From Candidatus Accumulibacter appositus (GTDB lineage: Bacteria; Pseudomonadota; Gammaproteobacteria; Burkholderiales; Rhodocyclaceae), in contig JEMX01000059.1 in NCBI GenBank assembly GCA_000585055.1, forward strand, positions 34,725 through 98,724: 64,000 bases of DNA, read 5' to 3'. Below the pieces are notes generated by a model. The model saw only the letters and a list, made by a program, of their open reading frames with translations, was not told the DNA's origin and ran no database searches. Shown here in pieces: positions 1-15,000 of the stretch. The position numbers and the translations under genes are program-made. Positions within the stretch are counted from its first letter, which is position 1, and each line of letters starts with the position of its first letter.

Positions 1-2
1 GC

Positions 3-3000
3 CTCGAGGCCGACAACGCCGCCGAAGCGGCGCGCATCTTCGATGTCGTGCGCATCCCCTACGCCGATCTGGTGGTCAGCCAGGCCAGCGTCCCGGCGAC
101 GGCAAACTCAGGGCAGGGGATGAACGTCTCCTGGCAGGTGACCAATAACGGCATCGGCCCGACGGACATACCGGGCTGGAACGACGAAGTCGTCCTCACC
201 AGCGATGCCGCCGGTACTCAGGTGCTTGCCGTGCTCGGTTTCTTCACGCACCTGGGCGTACTCGCCGTCGGCGACAGTTACAGCCGGACCCAGGAAGTCA
301 TCATTCCCAACGGGCTGTCCGGGACCTATTACGTGCGCGTGCGCACCTCGGGTCCGTTCGAGTTCGTCTATGCGGACAACAACAGTCGTGTCGCAGGTCC
401 GGTGGTCATCGCCCTGTCGCCGTCGGCCGATCTGCAGGTCAGCGATATCCTGACGCCGGCGACCGCCTCCGAAGGCGACAACATTGACGTCCGATGGACG
501 GTTACCAATAACGGCCTGGCGAAGGCCGAAGGCGCGTGGAGTGACACCGTCTACCTGCGCAAGGTGGGCCAGAGCAGCGATCCGGGGATTTCCCTCGGCA
601 CTTTCACCTATGACGCTGGCGGCCTCGACGCCGGCAAGTCCTACGCGCGCACCGAGCGCTTCCGTCTGCCGCCGCGTACGGAAGGCGTCTATCAGGTGGT
701 AGTCATCACCAACTCCGGCAAGCAGGTGTACGAATACGGCGCGGCGGCGGTCAACAACAGCACTGCCGACGACCAGACGCTGCTGGTGGCGCTGCTGCCG
801 CGCGCGGACTTGCAGGTGGCCAATGTCGAGGCCCCGACGCAGGCCTCCGCCGGCGCATCCGTCTCCTTGCGCTTCGCGATCATCAATCAGGGCACGGTGC
901 CGACGACGACGCCACGTTGGCGCGACAGCGTCTATCTTTCTCTGGACAACAAGCTGAGCGGTGACGATCTGCTGATTGGCAGCTACGACAATGGGTCTGC
1001 TCTGGCGCCGGGCGAGCAGTACGCCACCGAAACCGCCAGCCTGCAGATTCCGATTCGTTTCCGCGGCGACGTCTTCCTGATCGTCCAGGCGGACAGCAGC
1101 GGCTCGGTGGACGAGTACCCCAATGACAGCAACAACCTCGCCGCGATTCCGCTCTACGTCAAGCCCTATCCGCTCGCCGATCTGGTCGCCGGAAGTGTCG
1201 TGGCGCCGGCCCAGGCCGTCGAGGGTGCCACCATCGAGGTGCGCTATACGGTCGCCAACAAGGGCAGTGGGACGACCGCCGGCGCGAACTGGACCGATAC
1301 CATTTGGTTGTCGCGTGACAAGACGCGGCCCAATGCCGGGGGCAACAGCGCCATCCTGCTCGGGAGCTTGCAGCATGCCGGTGCCCTGGCCGTCGGCAGC
1401 AGCTACGACGTCATTACGCAGGTCAAACTGCCGGGACAGCTTCTCTCGGGAAGCTACTACGTCACCGTCTGGAGCGATTCCTACGACGTCATTCTCGAGG
1501 ATACGCTGGCCAGCAACCTCAACTCGCATGACATCAACGAGCTCGACAACAACAACTACAAGGCGCGCGCGATCGACGTCATCGGCGGTTTCCAGCCGCC
1601 ACCGCCCGACCTCAGGATCAGCGCCCTGGCCGCTTCGCCGCTGGCTTCGACCGGCAGCCCGCTGACGGTCACCTGGTCGGTGGTAAACAGCGGTGCCGGA
1701 GAAGCCTCCGGCAGCTGGAACGACGTCTTCTGGCTGTCCGACAAGCCGACACTGAACGCTCCCGACGCCAAGCAGTGGTATCTCGGTTCAGTGGCACACG
1801 ACGGTGGTGCGGCGTCTGGCGCCGGCTATACGCAGAGCGCCAGCTTTGCGCTCAACCCGGCGGCCGCAGGGCAGTACCTGATCGCCTACAGCGACTACAA
1901 CTTCTTCAAGGGAAAGCCCTACGACGTCGTCGAAGGCAACGAGGACAACAACACGCGCGTGCAGGACACCCGCGTCGTGCCGGTTCCGGCCGATCTGCGG
2001 GTAGTCACCATCGCCGCACCGGGCGAGAATTTCTCGGGCGAGAAGACGACGATCACCTGGACGGTCAAGAACTTCGGCAGCGCGGTCTGGGAAGGGACCC
2101 GCTACTGGCTTGACAGCGTCTATTTCTCGCCGGACCCGATCTTCCTGCCCGAGCGCGCCACCGCCCTGGGGTCCGTTGTGCACAATAACGCTGCGGGACT
2201 CGCGGCCGATGCGAGTTACACCGAGAGCCTCGAAGTGACCTTGCCGCGCGGCATCGGCGGCGATTTCTATCTCTACGTGATTACCGACGCCGATCGCTTC
2301 GACGATCGCTACCCGGCCGGTGAAGCCGACGCCGGCGACAACACCTGGCATCGGGAGGTCTACTACCCGGGCTCGGTGTACGAGGGGCGTGGCGGGCAGG
2401 ACAACAACCGCGGCATCGGCAGCATTCCGGTCACCTACCGCGAGCCGGACCTGAAAGTCACTTCGCTGGTCGTTCCGCCGGCTGGTGGCCAGTCCGGCAG
2501 CAGCATCACGGTCACCTACACGGTGACCAATATCGGCAACCGCGACACCCGCGAACACGGTTGGTGGGATCGCCTGTTCCTGTCCAGGGATGGTTCGCTC
2601 GACACCTTCGATCTGCAATTGTCGGAGGCTCCCAACTACGGCATGCTCAAGGTCGGCGAGAGCTATACCGGCAGTGCGACTTTCGAACTGCCCGAGGGAA
2701 TCGCCGGTGATTTCAGCCTGCTGGCGTTCACCGATTCCGAGGCCGATCAGCGTCTGGCGTGGTGGTACAGCAATATCGTTCCCGAGTATCGTGGTGTCGG
2801 CATTGATGCCAACAGCGACAAGGTGCCCGAGTTCCGGGGCGAGGGCAACAACATCACCGTCGCTGCGCTGCCGGTGGCAGCGGCGCCGCTGGCCGACCTG
2901 CAGGTGACCTCGGTGCTGGCACCGGAGCGCATCACGGTGGGCAATGAATTCACTGTCACCTATACGGTCAGCAATCTCGGCGGTGCCGGTACGCCGGCCG

Positions 3001-6000
3001 AGCAGGCGCAGTGGGAAGACCTGATCTACCTGTCCCGTGATCCGCTGCTCGACCTCGACAGCGACCGCTACATGCTGAGCGTCGAGCACGTCGGCGGTCT
3101 GGCCCAGGGTGGCAGCTACACGGTCAGCAAGACCCTGCGCGCGCCGCTGGACATCGCCGGTGCCTACTACGTTTTCGTGATCACCGACCCGGCTCGCGGC
3201 TCGGGGCGCGGTAAGGTCTTCGAAGGCGTCTTCGAGCGCAACAACGCAAGGCCGAACTCGCCACCAACAATCTTCGAACTGCCGCCACCGGCCGACATCC
3301 AGGTCGACGACATCGTATTTGGCGGCATTGCCCGTTCCGGCGAGACCATGCGCATGGAATGGACGGTGAGCAATCACAGCAGCAACCCGACGTCGAGCGG
3401 CTGGACCGATGCGGTCTATCTTTCCGACGATAGCCTCTGGGACATTGGCGACCGCCTGCTAGGCAAAGTCACGCATAGTGGCGTGCTCGGCGACAACGGC
3501 AGCTACACGGCGACTCTCGATGCGCTGGTGCCACCGATCAAGCCCGGCCAGTATCGGGTGATCGTTCGCCCGGACATCTACAACGAGGTTTTCGAAGGCC
3601 CGTACCGCTCACCCGGCGAGGCGAACAATTTCACCACTTCCCCGAACGTACTGAGTACCAGCATCGACGACTTGCACCTGGGTGTCGCTTTGAGCACCAC
3701 CCTGTCCACCGGCCAGAGTCGCGTCTACAAACTCACCGTGGGGCAGGGCGAGACGCTCAAGCTCAGCCTGACGGCGGCCGATCGCGATGCAGCCAACGAG
3801 ATCTTCGTCCGCTACGGCGATGTTCCCGACGGTTTTCATTACGATGCCACTTACGAAAACCCGCTGCAGGCCAATCAGACCGCCGTTGTCCCGTTTACCC
3901 AGCCGGGGGATTACTACGTCCTGATCCGTGGTCACAGCGAGCCCAAGCCGAATGCGCAGGTCAAGCTCCTCGCCGAAGTCGTTCCCTTCGCGATTACCGG
4001 CGTGCATGTCGACCAGGGCGGCGACAGCCGCTGGGTGACCATCGACGTACGCGGAGCCAGGTTCGCCGATAGCGCCATTCTCAAGCTGGTGCGACCGGAC
4101 ATCGCCGAGTACGAACCGGTCAAGTGGGATGTCATCGATCCGACCTGGATTCGTGCCACTTTCGACTTCCGTGACGCACCGCTCGGACTCTACGATCTCA
4201 AGGTGATCAACCCGGATGGCAAGCAGGCCGTCGTTGCCTACCGTTTTCTGGTCGAGCGGGCGCTCGAACCGGATGTCACCATCGGCCTTGGTGGCCCGCG
4301 CGTGCTTGCCGCCGGCGAGACCGGCACCTACGGCGTCGCGCTGCAGAGCCTGACCAACGTCGATACGCCCTACGTTCGCTTCAGCTTCGGCGTGCCCGAG
4401 ATGGGCAGCAATGGCTACGTCTACGATTTGCCTTTCCTGAGGTATTACAACAACCTGCGCGGTCAGCCTGACAGCGGCGGGGAAGACGTGCCGTGGGCGA
4501 GCCTCGATTCGGCGACCAACACCAGCGGGCAGATTCTGTCGTCCGGCTACGCCTACGACGTGATCGCCGGTGGCTACGTTGGCGCTAGCTTCAACGTCCA
4601 GACTTATCCGCTGCTCAAGGCGCTGTCGACGCTGAACTGGGATGCATTGCGTCTCGGCCTCTACGAGATGTACCCCGAACTCGAGCCGATCCAGGCGCTG
4701 GCTGGCGGCCCGCAGTCGATGCGTACCGCCTTGCCGGAATTCTGGGATCTCTGGCAGCAGGCGAGTTCGGAAGACAGCCTGCCGGACAAGTGCGTGACCC
4801 CTTTCATTCCCTATCGCTTCAACATCGTCGGTGCCGCGACGGCGATGACGCGTGACGAGTTCATCATCGACCAGACCGCCGAGGCGCTCAAGCTGCGTGC
4901 CGCGATTCTCGCCGATCCCGATCTCGATACGAAGATCGCCGATCGCCGGAGCGACGAGACCAGCTTGGCCGAAAAGCGCGCGGCAATCGCCCTGCGTGTC
5001 CTTGCCGCCGACGCGGCGACTTGGAGCGACGCCTATCTGGCGGCTCTCGAAGAGGTCGGCATCCTGCGCCCGGTCGACGAGGCGCCGCCGATCCGTCAGG
5101 ACATCAAGGTGATGAGCCTGATGAGCACGCTGGCGACCGGTATCCTGCTCGGCCCGGTTGGCGAACAGATTCGCACCACCGGTGACCTGGCCGAGTTCTT
5201 CGCCAAGATCAAGGAGTGGTACGGCGACAAGCCGGCGACGACAGCCGCGATCGACCATTACGAGCACCGCGAGAGCGACTGCCAGGAAGGGGACATTCCG
5301 GTTCCGGCGCTGCCGCATTTCGAGGACTACAACCTCAATCTGTCACATCCGACCTACTTTCAGACCTTCAACATCTTTGTGCCCTATGTCGGTTTCGACA
5401 AGGATGGTGCGTCCGCGGCAACTATCGCGCTGCCGGACTACGCCTCGGTCGCCGCTTCCAACGAGCTGACGGCGCTCGATTTCTCGCGCCTCTACCAGCA
5501 GGCGATCAGCGACAGTCAACTGGCGTCGATTGCCGGGCCGCAGGGTTATGGCATCGATCAGTTCCTGCCGGTGGGGCAGGCGCTACCCTACACCGTGAAA
5601 TTCGAGAACCCGGCGGCAGCCTCGAGTTCGGTCACCGAGATCCGCGTCGTCAGTCAGCTCGACCCGGGGCTCGATGCAAGCAGTTTCCGGCTGGGCGACA
5701 TCAAGCTCGGCGACATCTCCGTCCATATCCCGACCGGCAGGGCGCTCTTCCAGGGCGATTTTGACTTGCGTAACGCCAAGGGCTTCATCTTGCGTGTTTC
5801 GGCGGGAATAGACCCCAGCACTCGTACCGCTTCCTGGGTCTTTCAGGCGATCGACCCGGACACCGGTGAGGTGCTGCAGGACGCTACGCGCGGTCTGCTG
5901 CTGCCCAACGCCGCCGATGGCCGCGGTGTCGGCCAACTCGGTTATACGGTGCAGGCCGGCGCCGAAGCGGTTTCCGGCACGCAGATCAAGGCCAGGGCGG

Positions 6001-9000
6001 TGGTGCGTTTCAACGCCATTGCGCCGCAGGAAACGCAGGAGCTGGTGCAGACCCTGGACACCGGCGCGCCGGTCAGCACGCTCACCGCGAAGCCGGTGCA
6101 GGCCGGGGGATCCGATTACGAAGTGCGCTGGAGCGCCGTCGACGAAGCCGGCGGCTCGGGCGTAGCGCATGTCACCGTCTATGTCGCCAGGGACGGTGGC
6201 GAGTTCAAGATATGGAAACGCCAGAGCAGCGACCAGTTCGGGATCTATGCGGGCGAGGCGGGCCACCGCTACGAGTTCCTTGCCCTGGCGACCGATCACG
6301 CGGGCAACCGGGAACGCGCACCGGGTGGGGTACAGGCCCCGGATGACGGCTCCACGGCCAACCTCGGCGGCTTGCCGAGCTTTGGTGAGACCTCGCAGGA
6401 TCTGCCGCCGCCGCCAGCACCGGTCCTGCCGGCGACCAATCCCTTGTTCGTCGCGGCGCAGCAGCAGATTCCTGCGGCGACGCCGCTGGCCAAGCTGCCC
6501 GAGTTTACCGAAACCATGCGGCCGTTCTCGGCGCAGTCGTATGCCACCGACTTTATCGTCAGCCACGCCGCCATCGGCCCGCTGGCGATCGTCGAGATGC
6601 CAGATGGTTCAACGATCATCAGCGGAGGACCCAATCGCGGCTGGCTCTATCGCATCCCGCACGATGGCGGTCGCGCGCTGCAGGCCTTCGCCGAACTCGC
6701 CGAGCCGATTTTCGACCTGGCACTCGACGACAATGGCCAGCTCTGGGCGACCACCGGCGGCGGTGCGCTGCTGCGTCTCGACGCCAACAGTGGCGAGATC
6801 CTGGCCCGCTTCGGCACCGGCATCACGCAGGCGCTGGCAATCAAGGCGTCGACCGGCGAGATCTACCTTTCGTCGGGTGACGGCGTCGAGATTTTCGACC
6901 CGGTGAAGGGCACGTTCCGGCACTTCAGCGACATCCGCGTAGATGACCTGGCGTTTGCTCCCGACGGGACGCTCTGGGGCAGCTTGTGGCCTGACCGTGG
7001 CGACGTCGTGAGCTTCGACAAGCGCGGCCGCGCGACCGTCAAGGTGCGCCTGGACGGCGATGTCGATTCGCTTGCTTTCGGACGCGTCGGCACCCGTCTG
7101 GAAGGCCTGCTGTTCATCTCGAGCAATTCCACCAGGGGCGCGATCGGATCGGCGCTGACCATGGTCGACCTGACCACCTTGCGCAGCGTCGAGCTCGCGC
7201 GGGGTGGTTCGCGCGGCGAGGCGGTGGTAGCGACCAGCGACGGTCGCGTGCTGCTTGGCCAATCGCACCAGGTCGATGTGCTCAGTCCGATCGTCGCGCC
7301 GCAGGTGATCGCCACCAATCCGCCGGACATGGCGGTGGTCCTGCTGCCACTGTCGGAACTGACGATCAGCTTCGATCAGGACATGTTCGCCGGTTCGGCG
7401 TCGGATTCGGGCTCGGTGCTCAATCCGCTCAACTACCAGGTGGTTCGCCAGAACGGCGGCCTGGCGACGATCACTGGCGTTAGCTACGACGCACCAACGC
7501 GCACGGTCACCCTGGCGGTCAACGACCTCGAGGCCGATATCTACGATCTGCGGGTCCTTGGTAGCGTTCGCAGCAGCGCCGGCCTGGAACTGGGTTCGGC
7601 GTTCATTTCCAGTTTCGTCACGGCGCAGGACTTCTCCTCTGTGGTTCGGCTCGACTTTGATGCGGTGCGCAGCGACCGTGGCACGGGTATCGTTTCGTAC
7701 GACGTCAGGGTTACCAGCGAGGCCGATTACGACCTGCTGTTGCCCGCCTCGCTGGTTATCGATCCGGCGCGCTACTTCCTGGGCCGGCCGCTCGCCGGCG
7801 TGGCGCCGCAGGGCGCCGGCAGCCTCTGGTATATAGACCTTTCCGGCAAACTGCCCAATGGTGTGCTCAAGGCCGGCGCCTCGCTGGCGACCTTCAGCGT
7901 TTCGCTCTCCAACGGCGCGGCGCAGCAGATCGGCATCGGGCACGGGATCTACGCCGTGCCGTATCCGAATCTGCGGCCAGCCTTTACGTCGACGCCGCTG
8001 ACTGCTGCCGAGGCGGGTCAGGCGTACAGCTACCAGGCGCTCGCCGCCGACCCCGACGGTAGCGCCCTGGCTTACCTCCTGCTCGATGGACCAAGCGGCC
8101 TGCAGCTTGATAGCCAGACCGGCATCCTCGCGTGGCTGCCAAGCGCTACTAGTCCGGCCAGCGCGTCAGTGCTGCTGCGCGCCTACGACACGCGTGGCGG
8201 CTTCGACACGCAGGCTTTCGTCATTGAAGTGGCAGGCGCCAATCGTCCGCCGGTGGTTTCCGAGCTACCGGCCGAGATCGAGGGCAAGGAGGGCCAGTCG
8301 CTGCTGGTCGCTCTTTCGGCTCAGGATCCCGACGAGGATTTCGTCCAGTACTTCGCCAACAACCTGCCCCCGGGAGCGGTTTTCGATCCGCTGCTGCAGG
8401 CCATGGTATGGACGCCGGATTACGAATCGGCGGGCACCTACAACAATGTCGAACTGGTGGTGACCGACGGCAAGGCCTCGGTCACCCGTTCCTTCACGCT
8501 GGTGATCAAGCCCGATAACGCCCCGCCGGTAGTCAAGCCGGTCGCCGAACGGACGATCCGGGAAGGTGATCCCTTGCGTCTCCAGTTGCAGGCGAGCGAC
8601 GTCGATGGGCAAAAGCTGAAATTCTTTGCCAATGTTCTGCCGATAGGAGCGTACCTCGATCCGAACACCGGTGTTTTGGAATGGACGGCCGGCTTCACGC
8701 AGGCGGGCGACTACCTGCTCAAGCTGGGCGCCAGCGACGGCGCCAAGTCGTCGGAAACCGAGTTCCGCGTACACGTGCTGAACGTCAATGCGCCCCCGCG
8801 TTTCGACGAACTGGGCTCGTGGATTAGCTTCGAAGGCCAGCCGCTGAACTTCCGTGCCTTCGCTTTTGACCCCGACAATCCCGGTTTCATCCCGCAGGAT
8901 AGGCAGAGCAGCGGCACTCTGACGGTACAGGAAGGTGCCAATGCGACGGTCACCTACGTCGCCACCGATTTGCCTCCAGGAGCCAGCTTCGACCCGCTAA

Positions 9001-12000
9001 CCGCGATGTTTAGCTGGCTGCCGGACTATGCCGCAGCCGGCGAATACCGCGTACGCTTCACCGCCACCGATGACGGTAACGGCAGCGGTTCGCCGCTGAC
9101 TTCCGAGATCCTGGTGCCGATCAGCATTCGCAACGCCAATCGCGCCCCGGAGCTTGCCGAGATCGCCGCGCAGAGCGTTCAGCGCGACGCCGTCTTCGAG
9201 CTGCCGGTGAGCGCCAGCGATCCGGACGGCAATCCACTGACGCTGAGGGCGACCGGCCTGCCGGCCTTTGCCAGCTTCGTCGATCATGGCGACGGAACGG
9301 GTAGCTTCGTCTTTGCCCCCCGCTCCGGGGACCGCGGTGACTACGAGATCGCGCTGACGGCGACCGACGACGGGGACGGTCAAGGGGCGCTCTACGCGCA
9401 GTCATTCACCCGGCGTTTCATTCTCTCCGCACGTTCGGCCTCCGAATCGCCGCTGCTGGCGCCATTGGGCGACAAGGTGGCACTGGTCGGGCAGAAGCTG
9501 AGTTTCACGATCAATGCCAAGGACCTGGATCAGGATGCGCTGGTCTTCGCAATGGCCAATGCGCCGGCCGGCATGACCCTCACGCCGCAGCCGACCTATG
9601 GTCGCGCACTGGTCGAGTGGACGCCGACGACCGCCAGCCTTGGGCAGAGCTTCGATGTGCGCTTCACGGTCACCGACAACGGCAATGGCGGCGTGACGGC
9701 GGCGAACACTGCGTCGCAGGTGGTCCGTATCAAGGTTCGCAACACCAACAGCACCCCGGTCCTGGCGCCAGTGGGCAATCTGGTCCTCGCCGAGGGACAG
9801 GCTTTCAGCCTGCAACTGGCAGGCGTCGATGCCGATGGTGACCTGCTCAGCTACGCGGTCGGCAATCTGCCCGCTGGCGCCAGCTTCGATACGCGGCAAG
9901 GAATCCTTACCTGGACGCCGAGTATCTTCAGCGCCGGCGTCTACCCGGGTGTTCGCTTCTCGGTCAGTGACGGCATGGCCGAAAGCGCCGAGACCGTGAG
10001 CCTTACCGTCCAGAATACCAATCAGGCGCCGATCCTGCTCTCGCTGTTCCCGCAGACCGGGCGCGAGGGTGCGCAGGTGCAGTTCCAGCTGACCGTCGGC
10101 GATGTCGACGGTGACCCGGTGGTGTTCAGCGCGCTGACGCCGCTGCCTGCCGGTTCGCGTTTCGACGCCCGAAGCGGACAGTTCAATTGGACGCCGAGCT
10201 ACGAACAGGCCGGTGACTACAGCTTCAGTTTCTCGGCGCGCGATCCCTACGGAGCGACCAGCGAGACGACGGTGACTCTGGCGATCGCCAATGTGAACCG
10301 GGCGCCGACGCTGAGCGTTTCGAACCATGTGGCGCTTCTCGGACGGCCGCTGGAGTTCCAGATTGTCGGCAAGGATGCCGATCTGGGCAGCGCACTCAGC
10401 TACAGCGCCAGCGGTCTGCCCGAGGGAGCGACTCTCGATGCCGCGAGCGGCATTCTGAAGTGGACGCCTGCTGCCGGCCAGGCCGGTGACTACCTGGTCA
10501 TGGCGCAGGTGTCGGACGGTCTCGTCAGCACCGCCAGGCCACTGCTCATCCGCGCCGCGCTGACGCCGCCGGTGCCGAGCGTGATCATCGAGAACACGCC
10601 GAGTTTCCCGGTCATCCCCGGCCAGGAAGTGCTGGTGCACGTGATCGCCGAGAGCTTCGGTGCGATCGCCGGCCTGCGGCTCTACGCCGATGGCGTCGAG
10701 GTACCGCTCGATAAGGACGGTCGCGCCTACATCACGACCACCGGCGTCGGCAAGATCGCCTTGCGTGCCGAGGCGACCGACGTCGACGGTTTCCTTGGCA
10801 GCGGCAGGTCGTCGATTCGCGTTCGCGATCCGCTCGACAAGAGCGCGCCGACTCCGTCGTTTGCCAGCCAGCTGGCTTTCGCCCAGATTCGCCAAACGAC
10901 CGCGCTGATTGGCAGTACCGGAGAGCCGAATGTCGATTCGTGGACGCTCGAGATCGCCCGCCACGGCGAAACGCATTATTCGCTGCTGGCAAGCGGCGAC
11001 GCCGCGGTCGACAACAGCGCTTTCCTGCAGCTCGATCCCTCCAGTCTGGCCGACGGCTTCTATACGTTGCGTCTGCAAGTGGTGGACCTGGGAGGACGAC
11101 GCGGCGAGGCGAGCATCGATATCGAGATCGACTCGCTTGGCAAGCAGCCGCAGCTCTTGCGGCTGGAGAGTGATTTCATCCTCAGCGTTGCCGGCCACGA
11201 CCTGGATTTCGCGCGCAGCTACGATTCGCTGGCCCGGTCGATTCCAGGCAGCTTCGGCGATGGCTGGCGGCTCGCCTTCCGCGACCTCGACCTGCAGACC
11301 GACGTCTCGCTGACCGGCCGGGAAACGGCCGGCGTGCTCGGTACCTTTGCCGATGGCCAGCGAATCTTCCTGACGCTTCCGGACGGTCGGCGCACGTCCT
11401 TCACCTTTGCCCCACAGAAGCAGACGATCCCGGGTCAGACCTGGTATCTGCCGGCTTTTCTTGCCGATGACAATAGCGGCTGGTCGCTTGAGGCGCCGGC
11501 CCGTGCCCTGCAGCGCGCGGGGTCGAGTTATTTCGATCTGCTGACGGGCGGGGGTTACAACCCGGCCAACGCGCTTGGCGCCGACTACGTCCTGGTCGCT
11601 CCCGATGGCACCCGCTACAGCGTTGCCGACGGTGAAGTGCGCGAAATCGCCTTTGCCGATGGTGTTCGCCTGTGGGTCAGCGACAGCGGTATCCTTGCCA
11701 GCAATGGCGAGCGCGTGCAGTTCTCGCTCAACCACCAAGGCTCCATCGAGCGGGTCGTCGCCGCCGACGGCCGGCAGTTCCTCTACGACTACGACGCGCT
11801 CGGTCGCTTGGTGGCGGTACGCGACCTGGAAGCGGCTCGTTCGCTCCGTTACGGCTACGAAGCCGGCGCCCTCGGACGTCTGGCGATGATCAGCGGCACT
11901 GCTGGCGGAAACCTCTTCGCCTACGGCGCGACCAGCGTCACCCAACAGGCGATCACCGGCGATCTGGGTTCTTCGCTTGGCTATCTGGCGACGCCGGTCG

Positions 12001-15000
12001 GCGGCCAGCTCGCGGCCGGCGAGAAGGCTCACTACGCCTTCACTTTGCGCTCGTCGGAGCTGGCGTCCACGGCCAGCGGTGCGGTGTACCTTGGCCTGAT
12101 CGTCGAGGGCAGCAACGGCCTGGTGCCAGCGGTGCCGGTATTGCCCGGGCTTGTGCCCGTGGCTGCGTCGGTGCAGGGTAGCCGCGCCGTCGCGCTCTAC
12201 AAACTCGATCGCGCTGGCCTGATGCCGATCGAGATTGCTGCCGTGACCGCGGGCAGCTACAGCCTGTCGCTGTTCGTCGCTGGCGATGCCAACCGTGACG
12301 GCAAGGCTGACGGCAACGACGCGCTCCTGCTCGCTGCTGCTGCCGGCTTGAGGAGTGGCGATGCGGGCTACGCGCTGGCCCTCGATGCCGATGCCAACGG
12401 CGTGATCAACGCGCTTGACCTGCAGATGCTGATGCAGAACATTGGCTTTACCCCCAATCAGGCGCCGGTAGTGGTCGCCAGCGCGGTGAAAACGCACGCC
12501 GATCTGGACGTCAGGGCGCCAGTGGCGACGTTCGTGAGCGACCCGGAAGGCGACGCTGCCTTCTTCTCGATTGTTGGCGCGAGTCATGGTACGGCGCGCC
12601 TGTCCGGTGACGGCCGCTCGGTGATCTTTGCACCCGAAACCGGTTTTGTCGGCAATGCCGACTTCACGATTCGCGCCGATGACGGCTTTGGACAAACCAT
12701 CCAGACGATCGCCGTGACGATCAGCAACGCGCCGCTGACGCGGATCGACTTTGTCGAGCGTGGGCTGCGGCTGAACCTTGGTGAAGGCCGGCAGATCAGC
12801 CTGGTAGGTGACTTCGCTGATGAAAGCGGCGTCGATCTGCCGGCTTCGTACGTCACCCTGACCAGCAGCAACCTCAGCAGTGGCACGATTGTCAGCGGTG
12901 GGCGCGTGACCGCCCTGGCCAAGGGTTCCGGGGTGGTCGTCGCCGAGCGCGGCGATCTGCGGGCGGCGACCTCGTTTACCGTCGGCACGCCTAGCGAAAC
13001 CGTCGCCGCCTACATTTTCGGGATGGGCATCGATGTTTACCCAGGCGCGGTAACGCTGGCCGCGAACGGGGGGCAGCGGCAGATTCTGGCCAAGCTCGGC
13101 GGCCAGGTTGACCTGGCGCCGGCGAGCAGCGGCACCGTCTACTTTGTCAGCGACGATCGCGTACTGAGCGTCTCGGCCGATGGCCTGATCACCGGCAAGG
13201 CGACAGGAACGGCGACCGTTACGGTAATCAACGGCGCCGGCGAATTCGTTCTGCCGACCAAGGTCGAAGCACCGATCAGCGGCCCGGCCGTGCTCGGCAG
13301 TCTTGGTGGCATCGTCCAGGGTGCCGACGGCTCCATCGTCGCGGTAGCGCCCGGTTCGCTGCAAGACAACGCGCAGGTTTCGATCGCCGCCATTGGCGAC
13401 CCGGCCAGTCTGCCCTTGCCAATGCCCAAAAACATGCCCCTTGCCGGAGCCTTCAGGCTCGAGGTCGGCGATGGCAAGCTGGCGACACCGGTGCAACTGG
13501 CTATTCCGACCAGCGGACTGGCACCCGGCACCAGGGTCGTCTTCATGCGTTACGCCGAAGTGCCGATGCCCGACGGGACGCTGCTGCCGGTCTGGCTGCA
13601 GGAAGAAGCCGGCGTCGTCGGCGCGGACGGTATTGCGCGTAGCTCGTCGCCGCCATATCCGGGTGTCTCCATCTCCGGCACTTACGTCTGTGGCGTCGCA
13701 GATTCGAGTTTTGGAGAGATCCGCGGCAAGACTTACGCCACCTTCCCGTCGGGAATCAGCGACGGTGGCTCGTCCTTCGCGGTTCTCTCATCGCTCGCTG
13801 GAGGGTCGGCCATTGGCGCCGCCTTCTCGTTGACGTCCGGATTCATCATGACCGCGTTGTTCGGGGCGCGCCAACTGCAGATCATTTCGGTACCGGAAGT
13901 GGGCCTGCCGAAAGAGACGCTGGTTGGCGTCCAGATCGATCCCGGCAAGGTCAGCGACTACTCGATCCAGGTCGCCAACCCCTACAACCCGACGACATCG
14001 CCGGCTACCGAACCGTTCATTAGTGCGGCGCGTCTGGTATTCCGTCCGGCAGTTGGCAACGCTGGTGGCTTTTCTCCCTTCGTCGAGATCAGGGGCGATC
14101 GCTTCACCTACGACAATGCGCCGGCCCCGGCCGCGGCCAAGGCCGGCAGCCAGATCGCCGACCTGATCGTGGTCTTCGAGTCGCCTGACGGTCGCACTTA
14201 CGAAGTCCATCCGGACGCTTCGAGTACTCCCGGCTACGTGTACGTGGCGGTGCCGCAATCGATCGCCATCGGCACGGCGAAAGTTTTCGTCAAGCGACCA
14301 CAATATCTCAGCAACAACGGGGCTTGGGACCTCCGGGTCGAGAAGGCCAGTAATCGCGTTCAACTCTCATATGACGCGCGCTACATCTTCGGCGGTGTGG
14401 CTGGCAACAAGGTGCTGGTGATCGACGGCGAGACCAAGGACCTGGTGGCGCGTGTTCCGGTCGGCAGCGCCTATCAGGTGCCCCGCGCGGTAGCCGTCAG
14501 CCCGGACAACACCCGTGCCTACGCGACCATACGCTTCTCACCCCTCGTCGGCGTGGTCGATACCGTCGCCTTGCAGGCGGTCGATGCAGATGGCGATCCG
14601 AGCAACGGCGTGAGCAGCATTGCCTTGCTGCCGGACGCGCGGCCCTTCTGGATTGCCATTGCCAAGGGCGGCGCGAGAGCCTACGTCTCCGACGAGATCG
14701 CCGGGCGAATCTACGTGCTCGATATTGATCCATCCTCGGCGACTTATCACCAGCTGGTGCGGACCCTCGACGTCGCGCCGGCGCCTTCCGGTCTGCGCGG
14801 CATGGCGATCAACGCCAACGGCACGCGCCTGTTCGTGGCGGCGCCGGACAAGGCGCTGTTCGGCGGCGCCGGCAACAGCGACGGCAAGGTCTTCGTGATC
14901 GACGTCGACGAGGCCAGCTCGACTTATGGCGACGTCCTGGAAGTGTTGCAGGCCGGCGCCGAGCCGTACAGCGTGTCGGCGACCAACGACCCGAATGTCA

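Noticed and set aside
11140..12000. Rhs-like segment considered as a polymorphic toxin
   Set aside because: Only a short YD-type module is present and the frame continues into dockerin-like and Ig-like domains; there is no Rhs core boundary, toxin tip or immunity gene.
9402..13496. A 1,364-codon open frame on the minus strand inside the giant gene
   Set aside because: Its product is rich in Arg, Gly, Ala and His with no recognisable domain, as expected from the complement of GC-rich repeat-coding DNA. The plus-strand frame has clear domains.
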